From contig CAYMEJ010000001.1 in NCBI GenBank assembly GCA_964389735.1, forward strand, positions 1 to 53,995: a stretch of DNA of 53,995 nucleotides. The letters run 5' to 3'. The stretch comes from JAQUVS01 sp964389735 (lineage in GTDB: Bacteria > Bacillota_I > Bacilli_A > RF39 > UBA660). Shown in pieces: positions 34,447 to 44,050 of this stretch. A model generated the notes under the pieces. That model did not search any database. It saw only the letters and a program-made list of their open reading frames with translations, and was not told the origin of the DNA. Positions within the stretch are counted from its first letter, which is position 1. Every line of letters starts with the position of its first letter. The position numbers and the translations under genes are program-made.

Positions 34447-35578
34447 TCTTTCTTGGAATATAGATGATTTAAAAAGAAGAAGATTAAAACTATTTAAATT
34501 ATTATTAAATAAAAATATTCCTAATGATAATGTATATGATAATATAGCAAATTATAATGATTTGATAGAAACATATTATAATAAAGTTTTTAAGAAAGAC
34601 GAAATGAGTAAAGAAGATTTAATATGTTGTAGAGAAGGTTTTGTTGATGATTATTGTTATATTAATAATGATTTATTGACTATTACAAATGATATTTATA
34701 AAAAAAATTATAAAGTTTTTGAGGAATTATTTAGAGAAGATTTTGGTTTTAGTATTTGTGATTTTTCAATAGATGATATTATTGAAATGACTTATGCTTT
34801 TTTTAAATCACTTGGTGATAAGGAATTATATGATCAATTTGAAAGATTAATTGATCCTAATAAACATTTAATTCATATTAGAGATTTTGTTGATGAAGAT
34901 TATGAATATGGTTTTACTGTTATTGATGATATTAATATGATTCCATATTCAGTTATTAATAGAGATCATACTATTAATGATTTATTTACACTACCACATG
35001 AAATAATGCATATGATTTTTATGTTGAAATTACCTTGTATTAAGGAAAACTCAGAATATTTTTATTTAAAAGAAACTGAAGGAATATTTTGTGATTATGC
35101 TTATTTAAATTTTTTGGAAGAAAATGCTAAAAAATTAAAATTAGGTGAAAATGCTGATTTGTTATCAATAAAAGAAAATTCTTTGTCAATATTAGATAAT
35201 TGTTTGGATAGTTTATATATTGGTAAAATAATGACTGATTCCTTTACAGTTGATAGTGATTTTGATAGAGATATGGTTAATACTAAATTAAAGGAAGATG
35301 GTGTTGATTTAGATATAGATGATATCTTTGATACTTATGCTAATGAAGATCCTTCTTATAATATGCAAACTGCATTATCAACTTTAAGTACTCTTGACTT
35401 GTTTGATTATTATAAAAAAGATAAAGAAAAAGGATTATATCTACTTAAAAAATTAAGATATAATTATTATGATAAGTGTTTTGATGCTTTTGATAGTACA
35501 GGAATTACTTTTCATAAAGATGGATATAAAAACTTAACTAAAGAATTAGATAAAGTAAAAAGTCTTAGAATTAACTAA
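34439..35578 (+). CDS. M3-like metallopeptidase paralogue 2
   Basis: 379 residues, a tandem duplicate of the preceding gene: HEIMHMIF and YLKETEGIFCDYAYLNF match it line for line, and the N-terminus DNLSWNIDDLKRRRL matches AKYQWDINDIRKRL. A TTG at 34439 is the better start: it aligns exactly with the ATG of paralogue 1 and has GGGAG 9 bases upstream, while the ATG three codons earlier overlaps that site. It overlaps the first gene by 8 bases. The two may form a heterodimer; both keep the zinc motif. Confidence 0.73.
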   Translation: MDNLSWNIDDLKRRRLKLFKLLLNKNIPNDNVYDNIANYNDLIETYYNKVFKKDEMSKEDLICCREGFVDDYCYINNDLLTITNDIYKKNYKVFEELFREDFGFSICDFSIDDIIEMTYAFFKSLGDKELYDQFERLIDPNKHLIHIRDFVDEDYEYGFTVIDDINMIPYSVINRDHTINDLFTLPHEIMHMIFMLKLPCIKENSEYFYLKETEGIFCDYAYLNFLEENAKKLKLGENADLLSIKENSLSILDNCLDSLYIGKIMTDSFTVDSDFDRDMVNTKLKEDGVDLDIDDIFDTYANEDPSYNMQTALSTLSTLDLFDYYKKDKEKGLYLLKKLRYNYYDKCFDAFDSTGITFHKDGYKNLTKELDKVKSLRIN

Positions 35579-35588
35579 GACTTTTTTT
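35557..35588. terminator. Bidirectional terminator
   Basis: AAAAGTCTTAG / CTAAGACTTTT with a 6-base loop has T tracts on both strands. It ends the M3-like operon and, on the other strand, ftsK. Confidence 0.85.
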
Positions 35589-37842
35589 ATTCTTCATCTT
35601 CTTCGTCTAACTTGACTAGTACTTCTCTTGGTTTAGATCCATTAGCAGGTCCGATTATTCCTCGTTCTTCTAACAAGTCTATAATTCTTGCTGCTCGATT
35701 ATATCCTAGACGATATTTTCTTTGTAATAATGATGCACTTATTTTACCACTCATTATTGTAAATTCTACTATTTCATTATATAAAGGATCATCATATTCT
35801 TCTTTTGCATTTTTTACATCTGATAGACCCATTCTTCCATCATCCTCATGTTGTTCTTGACCTAAGTTTAAGAATCTTTCATCATATTGAGCTTTTTGTT
35901 GAGTTACTGTGTAATCTACTATTTTTTGTAAATCCTCATCTGATACATATGCACCTTGTACACGAACAGGAGCATTTTCTCCCATTGGTAAGAATAACAT
36001 ATCACCCTTACCTAATAATTTTTCTGCACCACTCATATCTAATATAGTTCTTGAGTCAATATTAGATGATACTGCAAAAGATATACGTGAAGGTATATTA
36101 GCCTTTACTACACCTGTAATTACATCTGTAGAAGGTCTTTGTGTTGCTACTATTAAATGTATTCCTGCAGCACGTGCCATTTGTGTAATTCTCATGATTG
36201 AATCTTCAACTTCTTTACTTGCAACCATCATTAAGTCAGCAAGTTCGTCTACAATAACAACTATATAACTCATATGATTTTTATGTTCACTTTCAGGAAG
36301 TTTTTCGTTTTGTTTATCTACCCATTCATTATATGTAGTAATATTTTTAACACCTTTATCACTAAAGATATCATATCTATCTTCCATTTCTCTAACTATT
36401 CTTTTTAAAGCATCACTTGCTTTTTTTGGATCAGTTACAACTGGTATTAATAAGTGTGGTATTCCATTATACATTGAAAGTTCTACTTTTTTTGGATCAA
36501 CTAAAACTAATTTTACTTCATTTGGTTTAGTTCTCATTAAGATGGATGCTATTATACAGTTAATACAAACTGATTTACCACTACCAGTAGAACCTGCTAC
36601 TAATAAGTGTGGGGTTTTATCTATTTCACAATAAATACTATTACCCATTATATTTTTACCTAATGCTACTAGTAATTTACTATTATTTTTATTTTGTGGA
36701 ATTGTTTCTAGTATTTCTCTTAATCCTACCATTTGAGTAGTATCATTAGCAAGTTCAATACCTACTGTTGATTTACCAGGAATAGGTGCTTGAATACGAA
36801 CATCTTTTTTAGCTAATGCTAAAGATATTTCTTTACTTAAACTTGTTATTTTACTAACTTTGGTACCTGATTTTATTTCTAGTTCATATTGTGTAACACT
36901 AGGACCAACATTTACTTCTACTACTTTACCAATTATTCCAAAGTCTTTTAATACTCTTTCAAGTTTTTCAATATTATTTTCAATTGCTTCATTAGTATTA
37001 CCTGCTTTTTTATTTTTATTTACTGCTAACATATTAATACTTGGTAATTTATATTTAGTATTTGTAGGTATTATTTCATTACCTTCAAATTCTTCTTTAT
37101 TTGTATTTTCTCCTTGATTTGGTTCTTCTTTCACATGTGTTAATTCATCAATACTATGAATTTTTATCTTATTACTTTCTTCTTCATCTGGAGTTGAATC
37201 ATTTACTACTACTGCAGAAGCATGCATTTTATTTTCTTTATTAAGTCTTTTTTCTTCTTTTCTTTGTTTTCTAGCATCTTTCTTTGCACTTAACCAATCT
37301 ACTATTGAGAAACCAGTTACTGTAATAATTCCTGCTCCTATTAAGATAAATGCTACTATATAAGTTCCTTCTTTAGCAAATAATTGCATAAATAATACAC
37401 TGAAAGCCGCTCCTATTATTCCTGCACCTTTAAGTGTTAGAGCACTTCCATTTGCTATATGAGAAAAGTTTGATATTAAGTTATCTACTGTTGATTCAAT
37501 TACTTTCATAGTGTCATTAGAGTTTTCTAGAACATAATTAATATGAGATAAAACCATTAATCCAATTACAATGACATAGAATCCTATCATTTTACCACTA
37601 AAGAAGTCTGGCCATTCTCTTTTTATTAATAAATATAATCCTAATATTAATAATAATAGTAATAATATTTGATATCCAGTTCCTACTAAGAACATAGCAA
37701 AAGATGCCCCTATTTCACCAACAATACCAAAAGGTTTTGGTACTATACTTAAAATAGTTACTATTATTAGAATTATTCCAACTAATTCTTCTTTATGATT
37801 AAAAGTCTTTTCACTACTTCTTCTTTTTTTCTTTTTTCCCAT
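35587..37842 (-). CDS. ftsK: DNA translocase FtsK/SpoIIIE
   Basis: Septal ATP-driven DNA pump that clears chromosomes from the closing septum; SpoIIIE does so into the forespore. About 751 residues: four or five membrane segments (about 25-185), a charged linker, the alpha/beta motor with Walker A GSTGSGKSVCIN and Walker B VIVDELADLMM, RITQMARAAGIHLIVATQRP (in part), and a C-terminal winged-helix gamma domain (ISASLLQRKYRLGYNRAARI, in part) that reads DNA polarity. The ATG at 37842 has AGGTG 7 bases upstream. It forms its own transcription unit downstream of ftsZ. Confidence 0.95.
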   Translation of the reverse strand: MGKKKKRRSSEKTFNHKEELVGIILIIVTILSIVPKPFGIVGEIGASFAMFLVGTGYQILLLLLLILGLYLLIKREWPDFFSGKMIGFYVIVIGLMVLSHINYVLENSNDTMKVIESTVDNLISNFSHIANGSALTLKGAGIIGAAFSVLFMQLFAKEGTYIVAFILIGAGIITVTGFSIVDWLSAKKDARKQRKEEKRLNKENKMHASAVVVNDSTPDEEESNKIKIHSIDELTHVKEEPNQGENTNKEEFEGNEIIPTNTKYKLPSINMLAVNKNKKAGNTNEAIENNIEKLERVLKDFGIIGKVVEVNVGPSVTQYELEIKSGTKVSKITSLSKEISLALAKKDVRIQAPIPGKSTVGIELANDTTQMVGLREILETIPQNKNNSKLLVALGKNIMGNSIYCEIDKTPHLLVAGSTGSGKSVCINCIIASILMRTKPNEVKLVLVDPKKVELSMYNGIPHLLIPVVTDPKKASDALKRIVREMEDRYDIFSDKGVKNITTYNEWVDKQNEKLPESEHKNHMSYIVVIVDELADLMMVASKEVEDSIMRITQMARAAGIHLIVATQRPSTDVITGVVKANIPSRISFAVSSNIDSRTILDMSGAEKLLGKGDMLFLPMGENAPVRVQGAYVSDEDLQKIVDYTVTQQKAQYDERFLNLGQEQHEDDGRMGLSDVKNAKEEYDDPLYNEIVEFTIMSGKISASLLQRKYRLGYNRAARIIDLLEERGIIGPANGSKPREVLVKLDEEDEE

Positions 37843-37866
37843 ATGTCGACACCTCATTATATTTAC

Positions 37867-37875
37867 ATTATATCA
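37867..37875 (-). promoter_or_regulatory. Extended -10 promoter of ftsK
   Basis: TGATATAAT on the minus strand just upstream of the ftsK ribosome site; the -35 (TTTAAA) is weak. Confidence 0.6.
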
Positions 37876-37895
37876 AATATACAAAAATATTTAAA

Positions 37896-37926
37896 TAAAA
37901 AAACACTAAATATTTATTTAGTGTTT
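37896..37926 (-). terminator. Terminator after ftsZ
   Basis: On the minus strand AAACACTAAAT pairs with ATTTAGTGTTT around a 4-base loop and ends in T residues. Confidence 0.8.
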
Positions 37927-37935
37927 AAAATCTTT

Positions 37936-39039
37936 TTAGAAATTTCTATTTTTTAAGAATGCTGGAACATCATCGTCATCATCGTCTTCTTCTTCATCTT
38001 CTTCAAAATCAATTATTTCTACTTCTTTTGGTGCTGCACGTCTAGTTGCTGTTTGAACATTATTATACAATGGTGTTGGTTCTTCTTCTTCTTTTTCGAA
38101 TCCTGTTGCTATTACTGTAACAATGATTTCATCATTTAAGTTTTCATTAATTACTGATCCAAATATAATATTAATATTTGTATTTGCTGCTGCTCTTACA
38201 ACTTCTGCTGCTTGTTCAGCTTCAAATAATGTTAAGTTAACTCCACCAGTTACATTAATAATAGCATCTGTTGCACCGGAAATACTAGTTTCAAGAAGTG
38301 GACTAGAAACGGCTTGTTTAGCAGCTTCTATTGCTCTATCTTCTCCCATACCAATACCAATACCAATTATTGCATTTCCAGAGTTTTGCATTACTGCTTT
38401 TACATCTGCAAAGTCAAGGTTAACTAACCCAACTACTGCTATTAAATCTGAAATTGATTGTACACCTCTACGAAGTACATTATCTACTTCTTTGAATGCT
38501 TCTAACATTGGTGTAGTTTGATCAATAATTTCTCTTAATCTATCATTTGGAATAACTATTAATGTATCTACATGTTTCTTTAATTCTTCTAATCCTGCTA
38601 AAGCATTTTCCATTCTTTTCTTTCCTTCGAAACCAAATGGTTTAGTAACTATTGCTACTGTTAATGCTCCTAAGCTTTGTGCTATTTCTGCTATTACTGG
38701 TGCAGCTCCTGTACCAGTTCCTCCACCCATTCCACATGTGATGAATACCATATCAGCACCTTTTAATGCTTCTTCTAATTCTTTCTTTGATTCAACTGCT
38801 GCTTCACGTCCTATTTCTGGTTTTGCTCCTGCACCTAATCCATCAGTAAGTGATGCTCCAATTTGAATTTTTACGTCTGCTTTTGAGTTGTTTAATACTT
38901 GTAGGTCTGTGTTAGCAACTATGAATTCTACACCTTTAACTCCTGATTCTATCATTCTGTTAACAGCATTTCCTCCACCGCCACCGCAGCCTATTACCTT
39001 AATTTTTGCTAATTGATCTACTTCTAATCCGCCTAACAT
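37936..39039 (-). CDS. ftsZ: Cell division protein FtsZ
   Basis: Tubulin-like GTPase forming the Z ring. The N-terminal GTP-binding domain has VIGCGGGGGNAVNRM and the tubulin signature GGGTGTGAAP, the T7 loop NLDFADVKAVM is present, and a long acidic linker (a run of Asp and Glu) precedes the conserved tail VPAFLKNRNF that binds FtsA and other partners. The ATG at 39039 is used because AAGGAGG lies 8 bases upstream; about 367 residues. It follows ftsA after 16 bases. Confidence 0.98.
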   Translation of the reverse strand: MLGGLEVDQLAKIKVIGCGGGGGNAVNRMIESGVKGVEFIVANTDLQVLNNSKADVKIQIGASLTDGLGAGAKPEIGREAAVESKKELEEALKGADMVFITCGMGGGTGTGAAPVIAEIAQSLGALTVAIVTKPFGFEGKKRMENALAGLEELKKHVDTLIVIPNDRLREIIDQTTPMLEAFKEVDNVLRRGVQSISDLIAVVGLVNLDFADVKAVMQNSGNAIIGIGIGMGEDRAIEAAKQAVSSPLLETSISGATDAIINVTGGVNLTLFEAEQAAEVVRAAANTNINIIFGSVINENLNDEIIVTVIATGFEKEEEEPTPLYNNVQTATRRAAPKEVEIIDFEEDEEEDDDDDDVPAFLKNRNF

Positions 39040-39055
39040 ATAAATCCTCCTTATT

Positions 39056-40300
39056 TTACCTGTCAAAATCTTCTAAAACTTTACTAATGATTGTATCACT
39101 ATTAAGATTTATCATTTTCTTTTTTGGTGAAATCAATTCTTCTGATTTCTTTTCATTAAACATGGAATACGTTTTTCCTCTTAATTCTAATTTATTATAG
39201 AAATATTTATTTATACCCATAGCACTAGAATACATATTGTTTCTAATACCCATACTTGTCATATTTAAAGTATTGGCTATTCTTCCAAAAACGTTTTCAA
39301 CTACATATTGAAAACCAGCTAACTCGCTAATTCCCCCAGTTATTATTATATAACTAATTTCTCTATTTGTTAAGATATTTATTTGTTTTTTAGCAAATTT
39401 TAATAATTCTGTGACTCTAGCTTCTGTTATTTCTGCAATTTCTGATTGATTAATTGTTATTCTATCACCAAACTTGTTTGTTGTCTCTGTTATATCATTA
39501 CTATCTGCATATTTTTTACTTGCCACTGCAAAATTTTCTTTTAAGGCTTTTGCTTTTCCTCTTTCTATTTTATACATAAATGATATGTCTTTGTCAACAT
39601 ATCTACTTCCAGTATCTATCTTTTCGTTCTTTATCATTATTCCTTTATTAAATATTGATACTTCTATACTTGAGTATCCTATATTTACAATTGCACCAAC
39701 TTGTTTATCGTATTCTGGATTTTTTATTTGATAATAGTCTCCTACAGCTCCCAAAGTGATATCTGTAACATCTATTTCTGCTTGTTTCATTACTGATAAT
39801 ATTGGTCTAATATTTATTTTAGGAATAGTGGTTAATACTGCTTTTACTCTTAATTCTTCTCCTTTAGCACCTCGTGGATTTTTAACACCTTCGTCATCAT
39901 CTACATGGAATGCTATTGGAATAACTGTTACTAGTTCTCTTCCTTCTGGAACTTGTCCTAACACTGCATCTTGTAATACTTTTATAATATCATTACCACT
40001 TACTATATTATCATCATTTAATATCTTTATTTCGCCTTGAACAATACTTATTTCCCTATCATCTGAAGGTACTGTTACAATAGCTTGGTCTATATTAATA
40101 CCTAATTTCTTTTCTATATCTTTTTTTGCTTCTATTATTGATTCTAATGCTTCTTCTTCAGAAGTGATAAATCCTTTTTTAATTCCCTTTGATTTAATAG
40201 AAGTGCTAGCAAGTACATGAAACTCTTCATTTACTACTTCACTTACAACTATCTTAATTGAACTACTTCCAATATCAATACCAGTGTAAACTTTTTTCAT
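39056..40300 (-). CDS. ftsA: Cell division protein FtsA
   Basis: Actin-like ATPase that tethers FtsZ to the membrane. YTGIDIGSSSIKIVVSE at the start, the SHS2 1C domain, NIGYSSIEVSIF and IIITGGISELAG are all characteristic. The C-terminal end (MINLNSDTIISKVLEDFDR, in part) could form the amphipathic membrane-targeting helix. 414 residues is typical. It has its own promoter and forms the ftsA-ftsZ operon. Confidence 0.96.
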   Translation of the reverse strand: MKKVYTGIDIGSSSIKIVVSEVVNEEFHVLASTSIKSKGIKKGFITSEEEALESIIEAKKDIEKKLGINIDQAIVTVPSDDREISIVQGEIKILNDDNIVSGNDIIKVLQDAVLGQVPEGRELVTVIPIAFHVDDDEGVKNPRGAKGEELRVKAVLTTIPKINIRPILSVMKQAEIDVTDITLGAVGDYYQIKNPEYDKQVGAIVNIGYSSIEVSIFNKGIMIKNEKIDTGSRYVDKDISFMYKIERGKAKALKENFAVASKKYADSNDITETTNKFGDRITINQSEIAEITEARVTELLKFAKKQINILTNREISYIIITGGISELAGFQYVVENVFGRIANTLNMTSMGIRNNMYSSAMGINKYFYNKLELRGKTYSMFNEKKSEELISPKKKMINLNSDTIISKVLEDFDR

Positions 40301-40324
40301 GGCTATCCTCTCCTATTAATATAC

Positions 40325-40353
40325 ATTATACAATAAATATTTTTTATTGAAAA
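40325..40353 (-). promoter_or_regulatory. Promoter of ftsA-ftsZ
   Basis: TTTTCA, 17 bases, TATAAT on the minus strand. Confidence 0.6.
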
Positions 40354-40365
40354 GAGTTTTTAATA

Positions 40366-40391
40366 AAAGAAAAAGAGGTATTACCTCTTTT
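40366..40391 (-). terminator. Terminator after the Fic gene
   Basis: AAAAGAGG/CCTCTTTT with a short central loop followed by a T-rich stretch on the minus strand, at the Fic stop codon. Confidence 0.75.
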
Positions 40392-41184
40392 CATTTTCAT
40401 TTATTAATTTTTTAATAAGTGGTTTATCTTCTTCATTAGGTATTTTATCCATATCTAGAATCATTTTTCTAGCTACTTCATAAATTCTAACATCACCATC
40501 TTTTAGTTCTGCAATAGGATCATCTAATTCAAATGAATCTCCTACTATATTTCTATATAAATTAATCATTATTTTAAATTCTTCATTTGATTTGTCTTTT
40601 AAGAAATTAGCAAAACCATCTACATCATAATTATCTATGTATCCAAAGTATTCATCAGTATCTAAACCATTTATTACTACTGGTGCTCTATTTTGTTTAC
40701 ATAAATTATAATTAGTTAGTATTCTTGCTGTTCTTTTATTACCGTCTTCAAAAGGTTGAATTCTAACTAATTCAATATGAAATTTTGCTTCTTTTTCATA
40801 TACTGGCATATCAAACCATATTTTATGATATCCATTAAATAATGAATATATTGCTGGTGCTACATCTTTACCAGCTGGTGGAAAAAAGTTTTGTGCTCTT
40901 ACAACTTCTACTTGTGTTCTTCTAAATCCCTTATCATAGAATCCTACATTCTTATTAACATCATCTGCTATATCTATTAAATCATATGGAGATATTTTTT
41001 CTGGATTAGCTGCTAATATATTATCAAAAGCATTTAAATTATTAAACATTTCTTGTGTACGATTTGGATATAATATTTCTGTTTTACTATCTTCCATTTC
41101 CAAATTACCAATTGCTTGTCTCATTGCATATAGTTGCATATATTTTTTATAAAATTCATCTTTTTTTAAGAATTCTGCAAACAT
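40381..41184 (-). CDS. Fic-domain protein with Gln at the catalytic His position
   Basis: Fic proteins transfer AMP (or other groups) to a hydroxyl of a target. 267 residues. The active-site loop reads IQPFEDGNKRTARIL, where the family has H-P-F-x-D/E-G-N-G/K-R. The catalytic His is Gln (codon CAA), while the Phe, acidic, Gly-Asn and Arg residues that hold the nucleotide are kept. This suggests loss or change of AMP transfer while nucleotide binding may persist. A segment near residues 26-34 (IGNLEMEDS) could be an inhibitory-helix relic. It lies between ftsQ and ftsA with its own promoter and terminator, an odd place for a Fic gene. Confidence 0.85.
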   Translation of the reverse strand: MFAEFLKKDEFYKKYMQLYAMRQAIGNLEMEDSKTEILYPNRTQEMFNNLNAFDNILAANPEKISPYDLIDIADDVNKNVGFYDKGFRRTQVEVVRAQNFFPPAGKDVAPAIYSLFNGYHKIWFDMPVYEKEAKFHIELVRIQPFEDGNKRTARILTNYNLCKQNRAPVVINGLDTDEYFGYIDNYDVDGFANFLKDKSNEEFKIMINLYRNIVGDSFELDDPIAELKDGDVRIYEVARKMILDMDKIPNEEDKPLIKKLINENEKR

Positions 41185-41210
41185 ACAATCAACCCCTCTT
41201 ATTGGTGCAT

Positions 41211-41239
41211 ATTATACCACAAAACAAGAAAAAAAGCAA
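41211..41239 (-). promoter_or_regulatory. Promoter of the Fic gene
   Basis: TGGTATAAT (extended -10) with TTGCTT 17 bases upstream on the minus strand. The -35 overlaps the ftsQ terminator. Confidence 0.55.
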
Positions 41240-41256
41240 TCTTTATAAGATTACTC
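41229..41256 (-). terminator. Terminator after murG-murB-ftsQ
   Basis: On the minus strand AGTAATCTT pairs with AAGATTGCT (one G-U) around ATA, then seven T. Confidence 0.75.
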
Positions 41257-41931
41257 TATTATTTCAAAGTGATTTCCATTATCTAAATTAAGAATTCCTT
41301 TTTTGCCTTCTAATTGTGGTACTACATCATCATAGTAGTTTATTTGTTTCCATTTTGTAAGATTTAAATAAACACTATTACCATCATTCATATATAATAA
41401 AAATCTATCTGCATCTTTATCATTAGGAGTATAAGTCATTTCTGATATTTTCTTTAATATTTCATCGTCTACTTTAAGCATTTTATTTATTAAAGTAGCA
41501 TACTTATCATTTGGAACATAATTTAATAATGTTGGTACTTCAATATTTTCATTATTATCTAATTCTGTTAAATCTTCTAATACTAACTTATTATTTTCTT
41601 GTTTTCTAAGTAATACTTGATGTTCAATTACTCTTATATGAACTTCTGCTAATAATTGTTTAGTTATTTTAACATCTTTTATATATGGATTTTTTAATAT
41701 TTTCTTTTTCATTTTAGAAATGGATGTTGATAAAAAAGATGGATAATCATCTATGCCTGCTAATTCTATTATTTCTTGATCAGTTACTATGTTATTATTA
41801 ATTACATATATATTTTTTATTGGAATTTTTGTACATAACATAACGGCAAAATATCCTACTACTAGTAGGATTATAAATACAAATAAAGGTAACAATTTAA
41901 TCTTTAATTTTTTCTTTACTTTTTTTGCCAT
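41251..41931 (-). CDS. ftsQ: Cell division protein FtsQ/DivIB
   Basis: Bitopic division protein of 226 residues. A basic cytoplasmic start (KKVKKKLKIK), one membrane segment (about 13-33), then a POTRA domain (NIYVINNNIVTDQEIIELAG, in part, to EVHIRVIEH) and a beta domain ending in GNHFEIIE. It helps activate septal wall synthesis with FtsL and FtsB. It begins 7 bases after murB stops and ends the murG-murB-ftsQ unit. Confidence 0.9.
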   Translation of the reverse strand: MAKKVKKKLKIKLLPLFVFIILLVVGYFAVMLCTKIPIKNIYVINNNIVTDQEIIELAGIDDYPSFLSTSISKMKKKILKNPYIKDVKITKQLLAEVHIRVIEHQVLLRKQENNKLVLEDLTELDNNENIEVPTLLNYVPNDKYATLINKMLKVDDEILKKISEMTYTPNDKDADRFLLYMNDGNSVYLNLTKWKQINYYDDVVPQLEGKKGILNLDNGNHFEIIE

Positions 41932-41938
41932 TATTTAT

Positions 41939-42844
41939 CTACTCCCAATTTACAAATTCTTGTTCTTCTTTTAATTCTATATCATATTCTTGTTTTACTG
42001 TTTCTTTAACAAAGTGAATTAAATCATAAACATCTTGGGCATTAGCATTACCAATATTTACTATGAAATTAGCATGTTTATTACTAATTTGTGCTCCACC
42101 CTTTATTAATCCTTTTAATCCTAAATCTTCTATTAATTTACCTGCAAACATATCTTTAGGATTTCTAAATACACTACCTGCAGATGGGTATTCTAACGGT
42201 TGAGATTCTACTCTTCTTTTCTTTCTTTCAGTTATTACTTCTGATATTAAATCTTTATTTCCTTTTTGTAATTTGATAGTTGCTTGTAAACATATATATC
42301 CTTTATGTCTTTTTAAGAATGATGTTCTATAGTGGAAATCTAATTCTTTATTTACCATTGTAATTACTTTTAAATCTGGTGTTAATACTTGTACTTTTTT
42401 TACAACATAACCCATATCACTTTTATATGCTCCAGCATTCATATATACTGCACCACCAACAGTTCCTGGTATACCTGTTGCAAATTCTAAACCTGTTAGT
42501 CCTTCTCTTGCTGATTTTAATGCTGTTTTCATTAAAGAAGCTCCTGCTCCTGCTGTTATTACATCTTTTTTGATTTCTATATCATCAAAGCAATCTAGTT
42601 TTATAATAATACCATCAAATTCTTTATCACTAAATATTACATTTGATCCATTACCTAAAACAAAATATTTAATATTTTTAATTTTAATATATTTAATTAA
42701 TTCAACTAAATCTTCAATATTTTTTGGAAATATCATTACTTTTGCTGTTCCACCTATTTTATAAGTAGTATAGTTTTTTAGTACAACATTTTCTAAAATT
42801 TTACCTAGTTTCTTTTCTTTTAATTCTGTTATCCAATTCTCCAT
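41939..42844 (-). CDS. murB: UDP-N-acetylenolpyruvoylglucosamine reductase MurB
   Basis: FAD enzyme making UDP-MurNAc. FAD-binding GNGSNVIFSD and GIPGTVGGAVYMNAGAY, the catalytic Ser in YPSAGSVFRNP and the C-terminal NKHANFIVN show an active type II MurB (about 301 residues). The ATG at 42844 is used: GGAG lies 9 bases before it, and an upstream ATG would overlap the murG end with no ribosome site. Confidence 0.96.
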   Translation of the reverse strand: MENWITELKEKKLGKILENVVLKNYTTYKIGGTAKVMIFPKNIEDLVELIKYIKIKNIKYFVLGNGSNVIFSDKEFDGIIIKLDCFDDIEIKKDVITAGAGASLMKTALKSAREGLTGLEFATGIPGTVGGAVYMNAGAYKSDMGYVVKKVQVLTPDLKVITMVNKELDFHYRTSFLKRHKGYICLQATIKLQKGNKDLISEVITERKKRRVESQPLEYPSAGSVFRNPKDMFAGKLIEDLGLKGLIKGGAQISNKHANFIVNIGNANAQDVYDLIHFVKETVKQEYDIELKEEQEFVNWE

Positions 42845-42848
42845 AATG

Positions 42849-43931
42849 TTATTCTCCATCTATTAATGTTTTTATTTTATTATATATTCTGGTTGCACTA
42901 TCTTCTATTTTTAATTTAGAAGCCCCTTTTTTCATTTTATCATATAATTCTTTATTATTTAATATTTCATCTATTTTATTTATAAGAATATCACTAGTTA
43001 AATCTTTTTCTTCTATTATAAATGATGCATTATTGTCTTCTAGTTCTTTTGCATTTAGATATTGATGATTATGTGTTACATAAGGACTTGGTATTAATAT
43101 ACTTGGTAATTCAATAGCAGTTATTTCACTAATAATACTAGCACCTGCTCTTGATACTATTAAATCAGTATTTTTCATAAGTCCTAACATTTTATCAATA
43201 TATGGAACAATATGAACATTATTTGCTAATTCAATTTTACTATATTCTTCATAGTAATCTTTTCCAGTAACAAATAATACTTCATATTCTTTATTATTAA
43301 ATTTTGTTAATATTTCTTTAAATTTATTATTCATAGTAAGTGAACCTAATGAACCCATTACTATAACTACTAATTTTTTATGTTCATCTAATTTATATTC
43401 TGTTTTACTTAATGGTTTTTCTTTTATTGCTTCTTCGCTTCTAGGATTACCTGAAATAAATGTTTTCTTCTTTGGAAAGTATTTCATTGATCCTGGTAAA
43501 GATACTCCTATTGAATCAGCATATTTACTTAAATATCTATTAGATAATCCAGGTATGGAGTTTTGTTCATGAATAAATGTCTTATACCCCATTTTCTTTG
43601 CAGTTGAAATTACTGGGAATGTTACATATCCTCCTATACCTAATACAATGTCTGGATGAAATTTATTTAATTCTTCTTTTACTCTTTTTTTTGCTATATT
43701 TAATTTTTTAATTGTTTCAATATTTTTAAATGGATTTTTTCTATTAAGTCCTTGTATTTCAATACCTACATATGGAATATTCATATTTGGTATCATAGTG
43801 GATTCCATACGATTAGTTGTACCAATATATAAAAATTTGCTATCTGGTTCCATCTCTTTTATCTTATTCATAATTGCAAGAGCTGGATATATATGACCAC
43901 CAGTACCACCGGCACTTATTAAGACTTTCAT
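42849..43931 (-). CDS. murG: MurG, lipid II-forming GlcNAc transferase
   Basis: Membrane-associated glycosyltransferase converting lipid I to lipid II. ISAGGTGGHIYPALAI at the N-terminus, FIHEQNSIPGLSNRYL and VSRAGASIISEI in the donor site are diagnostic. About 360 residues; the ATG at 43931 has AGGA upstream. First gene of murG-murB-ftsQ. murC, murD, mraY and ftsW, often nearby in this cluster, are not in the window. Confidence 0.96.
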   Translation of the reverse strand: MKVLISAGGTGGHIYPALAIMNKIKEMEPDSKFLYIGTTNRMESTMIPNMNIPYVGIEIQGLNRKNPFKNIETIKKLNIAKKRVKEELNKFHPDIVLGIGGYVTFPVISTAKKMGYKTFIHEQNSIPGLSNRYLSKYADSIGVSLPGSMKYFPKKKTFISGNPRSEEAIKEKPLSKTEYKLDEHKKLVVIVMGSLGSLTMNNKFKEILTKFNNKEYEVLFVTGKDYYEEYSKIELANNVHIVPYIDKMLGLMKNTDLIVSRAGASIISEITAIELPSILIPSPYVTHNHQYLNAKELEDNNASFIIEEKDLTSDILINKIDEILNNKELYDKMKKGASKLKIEDSATRIYNKIKTLIDGE

Positions 43932-43951
43932 AATATCACATCCTAACAATG

Positions 43952-43960
43952 ATTATATCA
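43952..43960 (-). promoter_or_regulatory. Extended -10 promoter of murG
   Basis: TGATATAAT on the minus strand 20 bases before the murG start; the -35 (TTAAAC) is weak. Confidence 0.6.
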
Positions 43961-43997
43961 TAATTATATGCTTAGTTTAAAGTAAAAATATATATAT

Positions 43998-44026
43998 TTG
44001 ACTTTTATTTTTTAAAGTGTTAACAT
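43998..44026 (+). promoter_or_regulatory. Promoter of the 129-residue orphan gene
   Basis: TTGACT, 17 bases, TAACAT. The -10 is two bases off consensus. Confidence 0.5.
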
Positions 44027-44050
44027 TGTTTTAGTAGTAAAAATTAAGTT

